Positions 1 through 11,964 of a DNA stretch of 64,000 bases are shown piece after piece. This DNA comes from Anaspis maculata (Eukaryota > Arthropoda > Insecta > Coleoptera > Scraptiidae). The position numbers were made by a program, and so were the translations under genes. Each line of letters begins with the position of its first letter. The stretch's first letter is position 1. The stretch lies in NCBI GenBank assembly GCA_949128115.1, contig OX421965.1, positions 6,452,753-6,516,752 on the forward strand. The letters run 5' to 3'. Below the pieces are notes generated by a model. The model saw only the letters and a list, made by a program, of their open reading frames with translations, searched no databases and was not told the origin of the DNA.

Positions 1-268
1 CCCTGAATACCACCGGGAAAGTTTTGTGTCGCCCCACAACAGATTTTTTAGTAAATGTTCATCCATCCCTCTGTACTCTATTTTCTACGTCACTCAAAAT
101 TATGAAACAGTTGATAATTTTTTTGTTTGTCAAAAAATGTCCCAGTAATCCTTCAGAAACTTTTCTCTAGTGTTTCAGGGAGATTGGGCTCCTAAAAAAA
201 TGTGAGGTAATCCCAACTGAAACAAGGTGGACAAACATTTCATGGAATCCCATCAAAATCTCTATATC
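1..268. other. Intergenic, nothing recognised
   Basis: AT-rich sequence before the first palindrome. I see no exon, RNA gene or repeat boundary that I can support here. Confidence 0.5.
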
Positions 269-1805
269 TAGGCCAGGCGGTATGTCGGTAAAATCATTAC
301 AATCTGGAAAAAAACTCCGACCAAAGCTTTTATGGTGTCAAACTCTTCGTAAGGTCAGCAGGTATCTACCGAGGTATCTACCCCTGAGTTTCCGCCCAAA
401 AATGAGTTGTGCTGATTCCTCCACATCTGTCCAAAGGTAAAAGATGTCTTAAAGGTGCAAAAAGACCTGTTAAACCCCCGCACTTTTTCATTTTATTTGG
501 CTCAATGCAAACGTACAACTCTTACGCAAACATTGGAAGCATTTGTCATCATCTCTGTGCCAGTCTTACTGTTGAAAAAAAAGATTTCTTTGTGCGGGTC
601 AGATAAATCACATTTGATTGTTTTTCCACACAAGAAAACCATGGAGCAACATGTATTCTGGATGTTTTCTACTAACTCGTACCCACTGAACCAATTTATG
701 GTGTTAAAATTTCAATAACAGCATTCTTGAAGATGTTGTCCGCTAAGAAGTGAATAATTTTTACCCGCCTGTTCAGCAGCAATTTTTTCAATTTTACCAA
801 ACACTGTTTGCAAAAATTTTATGAGGAATGAAAAGCTCAAACTCTTCTCTAACGATATCGTGCCTGGCTTAATCGCGGCACGCACTTGAAAGTCTAAAAA
901 ACTGATTTCTTTTCGAGCGGTCCTATTCCACCCGCGTGCGGCCGTGCCTACTTGACATAGACCGGGCTGTTTACACGAGCTTAGAAATGTACTCTTTTCC
1001 AGCTTTAAAACACGACCATTATTATTAAGACTTTGTACATTGATTTATGAAGAAATTATACATTATTTTATCAATAATGGTCGTGTTTTAAAGCTGGAAG
1101 AGACTACATTTCCAAGCTTTTGTAATCAGTTCGGTCTATGTCAAGTAGGCACGGCCGCACGCGGATGAAATAGAACCGCTCGAAAAGAAAACCGTTTCCT
1201 TCACTTTCAAAAAGCGTGCCGCGGTTAAGCCAGACATAACATCATTAGAAAAGAGTTCCAGATTGTCATTCCTTTTAAACTTTTCGAAAACGGTGTTTGG
1301 TAAAATTGAAAAAACTGCTGCTGAACAGGCGGGTAAAAATTATCCACTTCTTAGCGGGCAACATCTTCAAAAATGCTGTTATTGAAATTTCAACACCATA
1401 AATGAGTTCAGTGGGTACGAGTTAGTAGAAAACATCCAAAATACATGTTGCTCCATCGCTTTCTTGTGTGGAAAAACAATCAAATGTGATTTATCTGACC
1501 CGCACAAAGAAATCTTTTTTTTCAACAGTAAGACTGGCACAGAGATAATGACAAATGCTTCCAATGTTTGCGTAAGAGTTGTACGTTTGCATTGAGGCAA
1601 ATAAAATGGAAAAGTACGGGGGTTCAACAGGTCTTTTTGCACCTTCAAGACATCTTTTACCTTTGGGCAGATGTGGAGGAATCAGCACAACTCGTTTTTG
1701 GGCGGAAACTCAGTGGTAGATACCTACTGACCTTACGAAGAGATTGACACCATAAAAGCTTTGGTCGGAATTTTTTCTATCCAGAATGACCTACCGCCTG
1801 GCCTA
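269..1805. repeat. Large palindromic (foldback) element, 1.54 kb
   Basis: Two long arms, about 269-1024 and 1073-1805, are inverted copies of each other around a spacer of roughly 48 bp. Both outer ends carry TAGGCCAGGCGG in opposite orientation, and the inner ends share CACGACCATTATT. The arms differ by scattered substitutions and small indels, so this is an old but still clearly paired structure. Short open frames of about 65-89 codons occur at mirror positions in both arms and are copies of one another, not genes. No transposase is visible. I infer a non-autonomous foldback transposon. The superfamily cannot be assigned because I see no convincing target-site duplication. Confidence 0.9.
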
Positions 1806-3069
1806 ATCTCTTTATCTTTATTTTTGAGGGAGAAATATTGATACCCTGCGTATAAAGCCTACACGTGATATCGGGAAATTTGTCACTTTACGTTCTTCTT
1901 TGTATTTTTGCTGTCAACATGCAATGCTACAAGCTTTCAAGCTAAAAATGTGCCTAACTGTCTCGCGAACCGTAGCCGCTTTCGTTTTGCGCCAGGAGAT
2001 GATGCTGTGCTGCTCCGGGTAGATCGCACTGGATAGAGAAAGTAGATACATACACCAATCACGAGTCAGCTGGATCTTCTTTCTTTGTCTAGTGATTTGC
2101 CCCGCCCAGCTCTTGCTGGCAAAACGGAGCGCCTCATACGCTAAATTCCGAGATTTGCCGAGAACGTATCAATGCCGTAGCGTGTCGCAGCGGCCAAGTT
2201 ACAGAGTGCCACAAAATATCAATTTACGATACGATAACTAGCGGGTCGCTAAGTTAGCGAAAGATACGGAGTCCAAGCGGGGAACAGAGTCCACATGTGT
2301 AGTTGCTAGGCATGGTCCAATCATAGCTCTCCTTGCATAGCAACACCGCATGAGAACTTTGTTCATCGTTTCAAGAATAAGGCCCCAGAGCTACTCTCGG
2401 CGCGACCACAAAAAGCGGAAGTCCGTACAATGAAAGAAAGGCAGATGCTGTCGCTCGCAGCAACGGACAGAAAATAATAGACAAATTCGCATTTCAACTT
2501 CAGCGAACTTGGGAGCAAAGCCGCACTATGCGAGAAACGGAGCTCAAGCGCAAAGCGCCCGGGAAGGAGGAACGTCGACTCAGCGGTTTTGGAATCGCTG
2601 TAATTTTCCGTGCGACATCGTCGGATTCAGAGATCAATGCACGATCCATGCGACCGTCAGCACTTCACTACTTTTATTTAACAACAAAGTAAACAAACTT
2701 CCCTGTCGTCGACATCTTGTCTCTCTTTACTCACTCTCACCGTAACGTCGCCACTAGTATTGAAAAGTAATCATAAAATAGATAGATAAAACAAGTTTAT
2801 TGTTCCTGAATACAGAGCGTTGTATTATAACAACTTGAACATAAAAGAAAGCCGTTCACACAATAGAAATGAGTTAGTCATTGAGTATAAATATCGTAAT
2901 GTAAGATGTATGATAAGAGTATAACTCAGTGTAACCCGTCTTAAAAATAGCACCAGAGGAAAGGTGAAATTCACAAAAATATACATACATCGAATTGACT
3001 CTGGTATATTATCAATTTAACAAGACAGGAAATAACAATGCACAATCACAAAGGCATAATATCTGTTTT
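1806..3069. other. Gene-free stretch, no identified feature
   Basis: Contains mixed-composition sequence followed by an AT-rich part from about 2760. Open frames are short and show no codon bias or family resemblance. Nothing supported. Confidence 0.45.
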
Positions 3070-3477
3070 GAGCTATACCCCATTCACTTCTCTTGTGAAA
3101 TACGTACCAACCCACCCATATACCTTCTAGGTAGGCAAACATTCTTGCAGGTCGGTATAAGGCGTTGCTGTCACCTTCCCTGAGCACTTCCAACAATTTT
3201 CGTGGTCCACCAGGTCCTTGGACGTTTGCTGCTGGCGATCAAAGTGCGAAACTTTTGCAGGTCGACAAAAATTCTTGCAGGTCGGCATACAGGCCGTTGC
3301 TTCCACCTTCCCCGAGCACTTCCAGACAACATTCGTGGTCTCCAAGGTTCTTGGGCGTTTGCTGCCGGCAACGTAAGTACGAAACTTTCGCAGGTCACAG
3401 TCACAAGGGTTTGTTTTCCAACTCGTTTTCCAATTATTCAATCATCTTATTTCCTTGCTGACCGGGCATAAGAAGTG
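3070..3477 (-). mobile_element. Minisatellite-bearing repeat element, left copy
   Basis: This 0.4-kb segment is the inverted, shorter counterpart of 9053-9765. Read on the minus strand it begins with a GCCCGGTCAGC-type end, contains two units of a roughly 134-bp internal repeat (cores near 3233 and 3367) and ends with a GAATGGGGTATA-type end. The internal repeat carries GACCTGCAAGAATTTTT-like blocks and a stretch starting ACTTTGATCGCC. The two copies lie 5.6 kb apart in opposite orientation, which argues for a dispersed mobile element whose internal repeat number varies. No coding capacity is supported. Confidence 0.8.
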
Positions 3478-4619
3478 GCACTAGACCATTGAAACTCTAG
3501 TGGAAAATATGTAGTAGAACCACGCACAGTGGTGTAGGTATCCTACCAGAAAAATTTCCCAGTCATCCCTCATAGAAAGGTAGTTTCACGTGAGAGTGCC
3601 ACTAGAACTATTATGGAACTTTGATAGCAGGTACGACAGAAGAATCTCTGCCATTTTCCATGAGAATCATTGTGGGATTCTCTTCACGCTTTTAAATTTT
3701 GCACTTTCGTTATGAGAAAGCTAGAGGTTTCTGTGTACAATTGAAAAGTTTCTGCAGAATCGTGTAACAGTGCATCGGGCTTTTCTAGCGCCCTTTCCTC
3801 ACAAGATGAGGAAAAAGTCAATTACATAAAATTATTGATTTAAACGCTACGCTGCGAATTTATTTTCAACTATTATACAGGATGTCCCATTTTTGCGCTT
3901 CAACAAAAACAAAGATTTTCATAAATGGAAATCCCAATTTTCGATTTCATTTTCTTATTAATCTTCCCAAGCTCCATTAGAGGTTTTATTCGTTTATTCA
4001 ATTTGTGGCTGTGATACCAACTAAAAATTGAGAATTTGAAACTTGAGTATGAAGCCACCCGCATTTGGCGGGCCGAAAATAATCCGGAGGAAAATAATTC
4101 AAAGCCGTGAAATCGAGGTATGAGAATGTGAATATTCAGAGTCAAGGCATCATCAAAAGATGTCGCTAGCTATTTAATTCATTCGTGTAAATCCCGCGAA
4201 GCTCTATAACATAATTTACTGGCCCCTCATCGACATTCCATAACCGCTCCTGCTTGACGTCCGACGAAATGGTGAATTGGTGCATATGAAGTAAACCACC
4301 CGCACATTGACCCAGCTAGTTGCTGCCGTACTCCTGCTGTGTTGACACGCCGTGCCTCCGCCCGCTGCCCGTCACCATCCGATTCACACGTGTTAGCACC
4401 GCCGGTCGCATTCTCCAGCGGCTTCTCGGATTACCTGAGCTGTCTATACGCCGTTCGCGGTCGTTTTGGATGCAATAAAATATTCCGAATTGCTGGGAAT
4501 GGAGGATATCGCCGGAGATTGACCGTGGTACCTGGACCAATCCTCCTGGGCTGCCGTCCGCTCCCGACTTGTCGCGTCCGCTGCCGAGTGCTTCTGCGGG
4601 CCTGTTAGCGAAGAGTTTT
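3478..4619. other. Gene-free stretch with weak repeat remnants
   Basis: A single TACAGGATG-type end near 3877 resembles the foldback family described elsewhere in the window, but I find no partner arm. From about 4300 the base composition becomes GC-rich. An open frame on the minus strand (about 4316-4825) is an effect of this composition and runs into the minisatellite. Confidence 0.4.
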
Positions 4620-5180
4620 AGTCCCCTTCGAGGAAGCTGAGTTAGAACCCGTTTATGTTGCGTCGCGACCCTCCTAGAGGCCGAAGCGTCGAAGCCCCAA
4701 TGATGAGCCCCAGCCCACTTGGAAAATGACGAGTCGATTCCCCCCGGCTGATGTGTCTCAAAGGCCCCCTGGAGAAAGTCGAGTTGGAACCCTTCGTTGA
4801 CGTGTTTTGGTCCCCTTGGGGGCACGCTGAGTCGAGAACCCTCCAGGTTGAGTTTTGACCCTCCTAGAGACTGATGAGTTGCTTCCCCCGTTGAGTTGCA
4901 ACCCGTCTCTAGGATGTCGTGTCAAAGCCCTTGGACGTTGAGTCTTGATCCGCCTCCAGGTGTCGAGTCAGAGCCCTCCGACGACGAGCTCCAGCCCTTT
5001 TTCCAGGTCGATGTGCCAAGGCCCTTCCGGGGTTGAGTTTCGACCCTTCTCCAAGTCGTAGAGTTGGGACCCGTTGACGAAGTGTTTCGAACCCCCTCCA
5101 GGATGCTGAGTCGCGTTCCCTCGACGGTGAGTTCTAGCCCACCTCGAGGATGTCGAGTTGAAACCCCTAAATGAACCAGG
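4620..5180. repeat. Degenerate GC-rich minisatellite
   Basis: Variants of a unit of roughly 35 bp recur, each with a GAGT-rich part (TTGAGTT, TCGAGTC, GTTGAGTTG), then an ACCC or AGCCC block, then CTCCAGG or CTAGG. Units are strongly diverged. The pattern recalls the GAGCCC minisatellite at 25.2-28.0 kb in style but not in exact sequence. It keeps no reading frame. Confidence 0.6.
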
Positions 5181-7089
5181 CCCGATAGAAATGAGGTCTA
5201 TCGTTTCGGTATCTCGTGTGGCGGAGTGATGACCTCGACGAGCGGGAGGTTAGTCTTGGTGAGTTGGGATAGTTGCTTACGGTTAGGCTTTGTCGGAAAA
5301 ACGTATGATGGAGCTCACGCGTGCGTTCTGAATCTGCCTGCACGTGCTGGTATCTGCGCTACTGTCTGCCGTCAGGTACAGCCACTTTCAAGCCTCGTCC
5401 TTTGTTGGATACCTTAATAGAAAGGTATTCGCGCTCTTGGGCCCTCTGGACTGGGCTTTGTGACTGCGGTACTCAGAGCACCGGACCTAGTGGGTTAGAT
5501 CTGGAAACTCGCGGGTGAGCTTCTTCTGCGTTTCTGAAGCTCCTAGTTATTCGGAAAATGTAAATTTTGAGAACTACGTGAAAAATCAAGAAATTGAAAT
5601 AAAATAGAATCGCGTTGAGATCGGGGTTCGGACCCTGCCGTAGAGTCGCCATTGTTGATCGGATCGATGGACACCCCCCCCCCCCCTCCTAGAAACTAAT
5701 GATTTTGTTTTAGCGCCACGACCGTTCCTGATATTTCCATGTAGAGTTGTCCCGAGAATGAAAACGTTCTTATTCGAAACTGATGAATTCAATCCGGTAC
5801 CCAACGACGCCATCGTTCAGATAGGGACTTTGTAAAAATGAATTGTTATTAGGGCTCGATCAGGAATAGTGTAGACGGCGATTATTTCGCGTTAGGGCAA
5901 AGATTATTTCGACGCCTCTCCGCATCGGCTTTTCGGCGAACACCCTGTATAGTCTATTCTCTGCGTTTTGTTTCTCCTGGCTGCGGCCTTCTCTCACAAA
6001 TTGCTAAACCACAACGAACTAGCGCGTATACGGGGTGGGCTCAAAACGTTCCCCAAATTAAATTTGTACCTTGACTAGAGTAATTGTTTCGCGGACACCA
6101 TCGATCGGTTTGAAAGTTTTTGGAAGGGCGAAATTTGGTTCAACATTTCCGGTTATAGACACGCGCGACTGCCGGGAATCTTTCTAAGCGTTGGGGGCGA
6201 CTCACGGTGAAAAAAGGGAATAGGCCCCCACAAAGGTAGCCATATCCAATCCTTTCCAAACGGGCAAAAGAGACCATGGCCCAAAAAGAAGCAACAGCCT
6301 TTGAAAAGAATGCCACAATAAGGTGGGCTACCATACACACACCGGCCCACAAATCTTGGATAGCACTCGTGGTCGCAGTCACTCTTCTCTTTTCAGTGTC
6401 TAGAAGCCGGGCCTAACCCTAACATAAATGTTGGATCTGATTTAATCACAAAAAGAACTTTGAACCGCGAAAACCAGTCAGAATTAAATGTCGGTCAAGG
6501 TGTAGAGTCAGGTGTTCGTCGGAGGGTTGGGGTGTTGGGACGTCTGAAATAATTAGGGGAAAGTTATCTCTTCGGGAATAGGTTAGATCTTTTAGATAAT
6601 TTAGCCTGCGCTGTGATGGTAGGACTAGGTATAGGAGCGAGCCATTATTTAAACATTTTGAATTGTACATAGAAGTCAATAGATTGATGTTATGTTAAAA
6701 TTTTATACTGTGTCTTATTGCGTTCAAACTCGTAGTCAGACCCATCTCAACAATCTCGAGAGCTCTATAATCGAACAACAAGAAAAGAGGCACAACGGGA
6801 TGTCGTCCTGATACTAGATGATCATCGGCCAAGCGGTTCCAAAAGCGGGAAAAGTGATTTAATTCAAATAAGTTGAATTAAATGCCAGTATAATGGGTTG
6901 CCTACCCATTCAGGGGTACAAGACAATAGCTGGGGTCGTTTCAAATAATTTCTAGGATTTTTTAAAAAAACAATCGCATAGAAGACGAATAACTTCATGA
7001 CATAAAAAATTGGATGCAGTGATAGAGTCATGTGTGCGTATTTTTTTTTTGAACATCGCACACATTCATGTTTCATGAGTCATTTCTAC
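5181..7089. other. Gene-free stretch
   Basis: Mixed sequence with a C homopolymer near 5670 and one isolated ACACCCTGTATAG end near 5941. The minus-strand frames near 6140-6680 show no recognisable protein family. No RNA gene seen. Confidence 0.4.
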
Positions 7090-7985
7090 AAAGGCGCAGA
7101 GCTAACATGAGGAAATCTTTTTTTTTTGTAAATGCTACTTTTTTTTGCAATTGCGACTTTATTTTGGCAACTGACACTTTTTTCTTGCAATTGCCACTTT
7201 TTTCTCTCAATTGACTCTTTATTCTGGCAATTGCGACTTTTTTTCTAGTGGCCAATGGGCAGACTGGATTTCATGGTGGCGCCGCCATCTTGGTAGCCAT
7301 ATTGAATTTCATATCAGTGGAACGATTTTGGAACTTACCCTTGCTCCATATGGTCACTCTCATTTTCAAGCTGAATTTTCATGATCCGCTACAGCGAATT
7401 CAGAGCTAATGAATCTGAAGCGGACTCATACGACACAAGAGTACCTACGTTTCCCGTTTCATGACAATCGTTCCAATAATAAGAAATTCCAATATGGCGG
7501 CGTAATCATGAAACTAAGCTTAAAAGTAAGAATGTTCATACGAAATAAAAAAAGTGAGTTTGATTTTTCAAGAAAATTGTTCCACTGATGAGAAATTATA
7601 ATAGGCGACCAAGATGGCGGCGCCACCATGAAATCTAGTCTGCCCACTGGCCACCCTTGAAGACCTGAGATATCACTCGGAAAAAGTTCCAAGGCTCCAG
7701 CTTCATTCCCCGAGGAGTACCACTTCTCAACTTCTACACGGACAGGCAGACGGACGAACAGAGAGATGGACGGACGGACAGACAGACGGACAAACCGGCC
7801 ATACACCTAAACATCATTTTCTATAGAAATGTGCTGAAAAGTGTCAATTGACAGAAAAAAGTGTCAACTGGCAAGAAAAAGTAGCATTTGCTGGGATTAA
7901 GTCGCAATTGATAGAAAAAAGTCGCAATTATTGACAGAAAAAAGTGGCAATCGCCAAAATAAAGCCGCAATTGCCAGAAAACAGC
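7090..7985. mobile_element. Element with inverted short-repeat ends and ATGGCGGC block
   Basis: The left end (about 7120-7245) is an array of GCAATTGCGACTTTTTT-like units. The right end (about 7838-7985) holds the same units inverted (AAAAAAGTCGCAATTG). Between them is a sequence with CGCCGCCATCTTG and CAAGATGGCGG motifs in opposite orientation and a GACGGACGGACAGACAG tract. The interior is the same family as the arrays at 39.87-41.1 kb and 43.5-44.2 kb. I infer a composite non-autonomous transposon; its class is unknown. Confidence 0.65.
7738..7800. repeat. GACGGACAGACAG simple repeat
   Basis: Tetranucleotide-like tract of GACA/GACG units. It also occurs at 41062-41105 and 44190-44218, each time next to the ATGGCGGC-rich family, so it is a part of that element and not an independent microsatellite. 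Confidence 0.85.
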
Positions 7986-8922
7986 GTCAATAGACCGAAG
8001 AAGTGTGACGTCACAACACGGCAACATGGCCGGCGGTTGACATTTTCTGGAGGCCAACGTCAAACGTGACACGACCGTGGAATGCACGGCACGTGGCATG
8101 CACTTGACGTTTCTCTGTTTGTGTTTGTCATGTGTTTGTCAACTTTTTGGGAAGGTGAATAACGGAAATGGATATAACAAAAAATAATCCATATTTTGGG
8201 CTATATCAGGTGGAGGAAACCAAACTATATTGCTATAAACTAAAAACTGCTAACTATAAGCTGCGATCCATTGCTCTTTGCCTCTGAGCATCTCATGAAC
8301 GAGATTGTCGACGGCGATTCTCCTGCCCAGTTTTTCTTCGAGGTCTTCTCGCTGCTTTGATGGACCGTTACAATGAAAACGAGCGTGTTCCGCGTTGTCC
8401 TGACGCTGAGGCTTTTGAGGCTCCCCAGTATTTCTTTCATCCAACTTTGAACCAAGGCGTTCCACTGCCGTTGCCACTGCTCGACGAACTGCTCTGTGGC
8501 CTTGTTTCTGCTTTCTGGTTTGCTGGTGGGCACTCCTAGGCTTGTTTCCTCTAATCGCAAGCATCAGGGCGAAGGGTGGGATACCCGAGAGCACTCGTGC
8601 TGCATCATGCGGAACCGTTCTGTAGGCACTGGTGATTCTGAGTGCAGCTTTGCGCAGCTCTCTGTTGGGCTATGTCTGGCCTTTTTGCAACCAAGTCCGC
8701 CTGTATGACGCTGGCTGTCTCTTAGGCTGGCAATTTCAGCAATGCTCACTGCCATTTTGCACTGACTTTTGTGACTTTTGTTGTGAACCTCCAGAAAATG
8801 TCATGCCAAACACAACCAAACAGAGAAACGTCACGTTCATGTGATGACGTTGGCCTCCAGAAAATGTCAACCGCCGGCCATGTTGCCATGTTGTGACGTC
8901 ATCACTTCTTCGGTCTATTGAC
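7986..8922. mobile_element. TIR element with CRE-like palindromes, hosting LINE debris
   Basis: Inverted arms lie at about 7986-8140 and 8795-8922. Each starts GTCAATAGACC and carries the palindrome TGACGTCA about 20 bp inside, then a block ending in CATTTTCTGGAGGCCAACGTCA. The core between the arms (about 8240-8760) is a minus-strand LINE reverse-transcriptase fragment, so another element either inserted here or was captured. The terminal AATAGACC...TGACGTCA layout is shared with the 281-bp MITE at 31830-32110. Confidence 0.75.
8240..8760 (-). pseudogene. Non-LTR retrotransposon RT C-terminal fragment
   Basis: Read on the minus strand, the translation contains LRKAALRITSAYRTV, then HDAARVLSGIPPFALML. 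This is the segment just after the polymerase domain that is conserved in R1/Jockey-type non-LTR retrotransposons (RTVS.DA..VLAG.PP in the family). Further downstream a W-rich stretch (EQWQRQWN) in another frame matches the usual next segment, so at least one frameshift is present. There is no start, no catalytic palm motif and no endonuclease. It is a dead fragment lodged in the core of the surrounding TIR element. Confidence 0.75.
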
Positions 8923-9052
8923 AGAAAAAAGTGGCAATTACCAAAAAAGAACTTTCATGTCCGCTCTGCGCCTTCGTACATTTCTTTCAAATGCCAATTC
9001 CCCTGTTCTATTTCATTACTACGAAATAGCTTTTCTCCTCCCCTTTCCCCCT

Positions 9053-9765
9053 TCCTTCCTTATGCCCGGCCAGCGAAGAAATATGGTTGAATAATTGGAA
9101 AACAAACCCTTGTGATCTGCAAAAGTTTCGTACTTTGATCGCCTGCAGCAAAGGTACAAGGACCTGGAGTACTACGAAAATTGTCTGGAAGTGCTCGGGG
9201 AAGGCGACAGCAACGGCCTGTATACCGACCTGCAAGAATTTTTGCCGACCTGCAACAATTTCGCACTTTGATCGCCAGCAGCAAACGCCCAAGGACCTGG
9301 ACGACCACGAAAATTGTCTGGAAGTGCTCGAAGAAGGCGACAGCAACGGCCTGTATACCTACCGACCTGCAAGAATTTTTATCGACCTGCAAGAATTTTT
9401 GCCGACCTGTAAAAATTTTGTACTTTGATCGCCAGCACTTAACTACCAAGGACCTGGAGGACCACAAAAATTGTCTGAAAGTGCTCGGGGAAGGTGACAG
9501 CAACGGCCTGTATACCGACATGCAAGAATTTTTGCTGACCTGCAAAAATTTCGCACTTTGGTCCGCCGGCAGCAAACGTTCAAGGACCTGGGGGATCACG
9601 AAACTGCTCTGGAAGTGCTTGAAGAAGGTAACACTGTTCAGATTTGACCCGACCTGCAAGGGGTTACAAAGTGGGTCTGGCCCAGCAACAGTGCCGATCC
9701 AGGCCACACGTAGGCGGTATATGGGTGGGCATGTATTCTACAAGGCAAGTGAATGGGGTATAGGT
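9053..9765 (+). mobile_element. Minisatellite-bearing repeat element, right copy
   Basis: Inverted and longer counterpart of 3070-3477. It starts with a TTATGCCCGGCCAGCG-type end and ends with GAATGGGGTATAGG. Inside are four units of about 130-155 bp (ACTTTGATCGCC-like cores near 9133, 9267, 9422 and 9553), each followed by ACCTGCAAGAATTTTT blocks in one to three copies. Because most units lack stops, long open frames exist on both strands. The peptide is the same degenerate repeat in shifting frames and matches no family I know, so I do not call it a gene. Confidence 0.8.
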
Positions 9766-10004
9766 ACGATTTCTGCTGACCTGCAGGCTTGGCTGACCTG
9801 CATTTTAGAATATCCGATAATTTTTTCCTTAATATTCTTTCAGTTTCCAGCGCAATAAACGGCGTCCCACTTTTCGCAATATCGATTCAATGGTTACTAT
9901 TTACGGCGACCGCCGCTTGATGCCGACCTTGACGGCGGATTAAAAACTTCCATTGCTATAATCTGACGGTGACGGTGTGTTATTATGTTATTCCACTAGC
10001 CAGC

Positions 10005-11585
10005 ATGTTTTGGTTGATACTAATTGCGTTGTTTGTGTCCGGTGTGATATGGAAAATAAAGCATATTCAAAGCTACTGGCAACGTAAGGGGGTGAAACAC
10101 ATCCCCCCGACGTTCCTTGGCGGTAACATCAAGCTCATTCCGACCAAATCCATGTACGAACAAGTCCACAAGATCTACAACGAATTTCCGGATGAACGGT
10201 AGGTACGAAATTGAGTAGTAGCTGTGCGAGTACCACAGATGCGAGTACTTAGCGCTACGTTTTGCAGGTACTATGGAATTTATCAGTTTTTAACGCCGAC
10301 ACTCTTAATCAAAGATCTAGAGGTTTTGAAGCAAATAACTGTGAAAGATTTCGACACCTTCATGAACCACAGAAGTGCCGTGGATGCCAAACACGACCCG
10401 CTTTGTGGCAGAAACTTGTTTGCAGCCAAAGGCGAAACGTGGCGCAGCCTGAGGGTCACTATGAGCCCTGCGTTCACCAGCAGCAAAATGCGCTTGATGT
10501 ACGAACTGATGGAAGAGTGCGCTCTGCAGTTCGTCTCGCATTTGAGAGAACACGAGGAAGGTGACGTGCAAGAGTGGGAAGTCAGGGACATCTTTAGCAG
10601 ATACACGAATGACGTCATAGCTTCCGCCGCTTTCGGATTGAAATGCGACTCGCTCAGAGAGACGAAAAATACGTTCTATTTAATGGGCAAAAAGGCCACC
10701 AAAATGGGCATCGTAGTGATGCTCAAATTCTTCCTGGGCTGCGCCAGCCCTTGGCTGTCTTCCGTTTTGCGAGTGAAAATAGTCCCGGAGGACTGCGCCA
10801 AGTACTTTTACGACCTGATCGCCGACACCGTGCGCACACGCGAAGAAAAAAACATCGTCCGCCCTGACATGATCCACTTGCTGATGCAAGCCAGAAAGAA
10901 GAAGCTCGAAGCGGATCCGAACAATACCGAAATGGACATCACGGACATAACAGCGCAAGCTTTTTTCTTCTTTTTCGCCGGTTTCGACACAGTTTCCACC
11001 GTCATTTCGTTTTTGTTCTACGAACTGGCACTGAATCCCAGCATTCAAGCCGTACTTCGAAAAGAAATCCAAGAAGTGTGGGATGAAAAGGGTAAAATTT
11101 CGTACGAGGACCTTCTGGCGATGAAGTACATGGACAAAGTGATGAATGAGGGACTGAGGAAGTGGCCGCCGGCACCGATTTCCGACAGGCAATCCGTAAG
11201 GCCTTACACCATCCATCCCACGAGGCCAGGTGAGAAAGAACTGCATTTGGAAGCCGGACAAGCCGTTTGGTTCTCTGCATTGGGAATCCATCGGGATCCC
11301 AGATACTACCCGGATCCGATGAAGTTTGATCCGGAACGGTTCAGCGAGGAAAACAGGCGCGACGTGGATCCGTACACTTTTTTGCCGTTCGGGGCAGGCC
11401 CGAGGAACTGCATTGGGTCGAGATTTGCGCTGTTGGAGATGAAACTTTTGATTTTCCACGTACTGAAAGAGTACGAAACTGTACCGACTAAGAGGACAAG
11501 GCTTGTCCCAGTCCTTGACAGTTTCCAAGGTACTCCAGCAATCAAGGGTGGCACGTGGTTGGGATTCAAGAGAGTCAAATCTTGA
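10005..11585 (+). CDS. Cytochrome P450, CYP9-like (clan 3), two exons
   Basis: Haem-thiolate monooxygenase of the insect CYP3 clan, closest in pattern to CYP9. Such enzymes sit in the endoplasmic reticulum membrane and oxidise xenobiotics or endogenous lipophiles using NADPH-P450 reductase. Exons are 10005-10198 and 10268-11585, joined across a 69-bp GTAGGT...GCAG intron that restores an Arg codon; the protein is 503 aa, a normal length. I chose the ATG at 10005 because the peptide then opens with a hydrophobic anchor (MFWLILIALFVSG). Visible motifs are helix-C WRSLR, the I-helix oxygen-activation motif AGFDT (residues 302-306), EGLR (ExxR, 359-362), PERF, and the haem loop FLPFGAGPRNCIG with axial Cys446. 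No stop or frameshift occurs, so it looks functional. The substrate cannot be inferred. The flanks are repeat-rich. Confidence 0.96.
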
Positions 11586-11874
11586 ACATCAGCAAAGTTC
11601 TGACTGAGATTCTGTTTGTTAACTTAACTTGTTAACTTTTGTGCCTTAGTGCCTAGCCAGCCTTAGTGAGAAATAATTATTTGTTTTTGGTAAGCACAAC
11701 AACACTGCTAAGTACTTTTCAAAAAGGACATGGCTCAGATTATTGAGTCCAACGCTATGAAACTGAACAAAGCACAAGCACACAGCTCAAAAAGGCCCTG
11801 TACAACACTTTTTAAAATGAATCCCATGTACTGATTGTCACTTTTGAGTTTTTGACTTGTGGTATTAAACCTTG

Positions 11875-11880
11875 AATAAA
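11875..11880 (+). promoter_or_regulatory. Poly(A) signal of the P450 gene
   Basis: AATAAA lies 290 bp after the P450 stop codon, immediately before the repeat block, giving a 3' UTR of about 0.3 kb. It is the only canonical signal I see in this interval. Confidence 0.6.
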
Positions 11881-11964
11881 ACGGGTGAACGAGCGGGTGA
11901 ATCTAAAATGCGGAACAGAAATGGAACAGACTTTGCGTGGTATAAAGGGAATAAGTCCGCATGA

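Noticed and set aside
4316..4825. 169-codon minus-strand frame
   Set aside because: GC-rich low-complexity sequence that enters a degenerate minisatellite; no start context, splice sites or known domain.
6140..6382. 80-codon minus-strand hydrophobic frame
   Set aside because: No start context or homology; a second frame overlaps with equal openness.
9181..9858. Open frame of over 220 codons on + (and one of similar size on -)
   Set aside because: It is the minisatellite unit read through; frames shift between units, both strands are open and no family resemblance exists.
10680..11528. 282-codon minus-strand frame
   Set aside because: Shadow of the P450 exon on the opposite strand.
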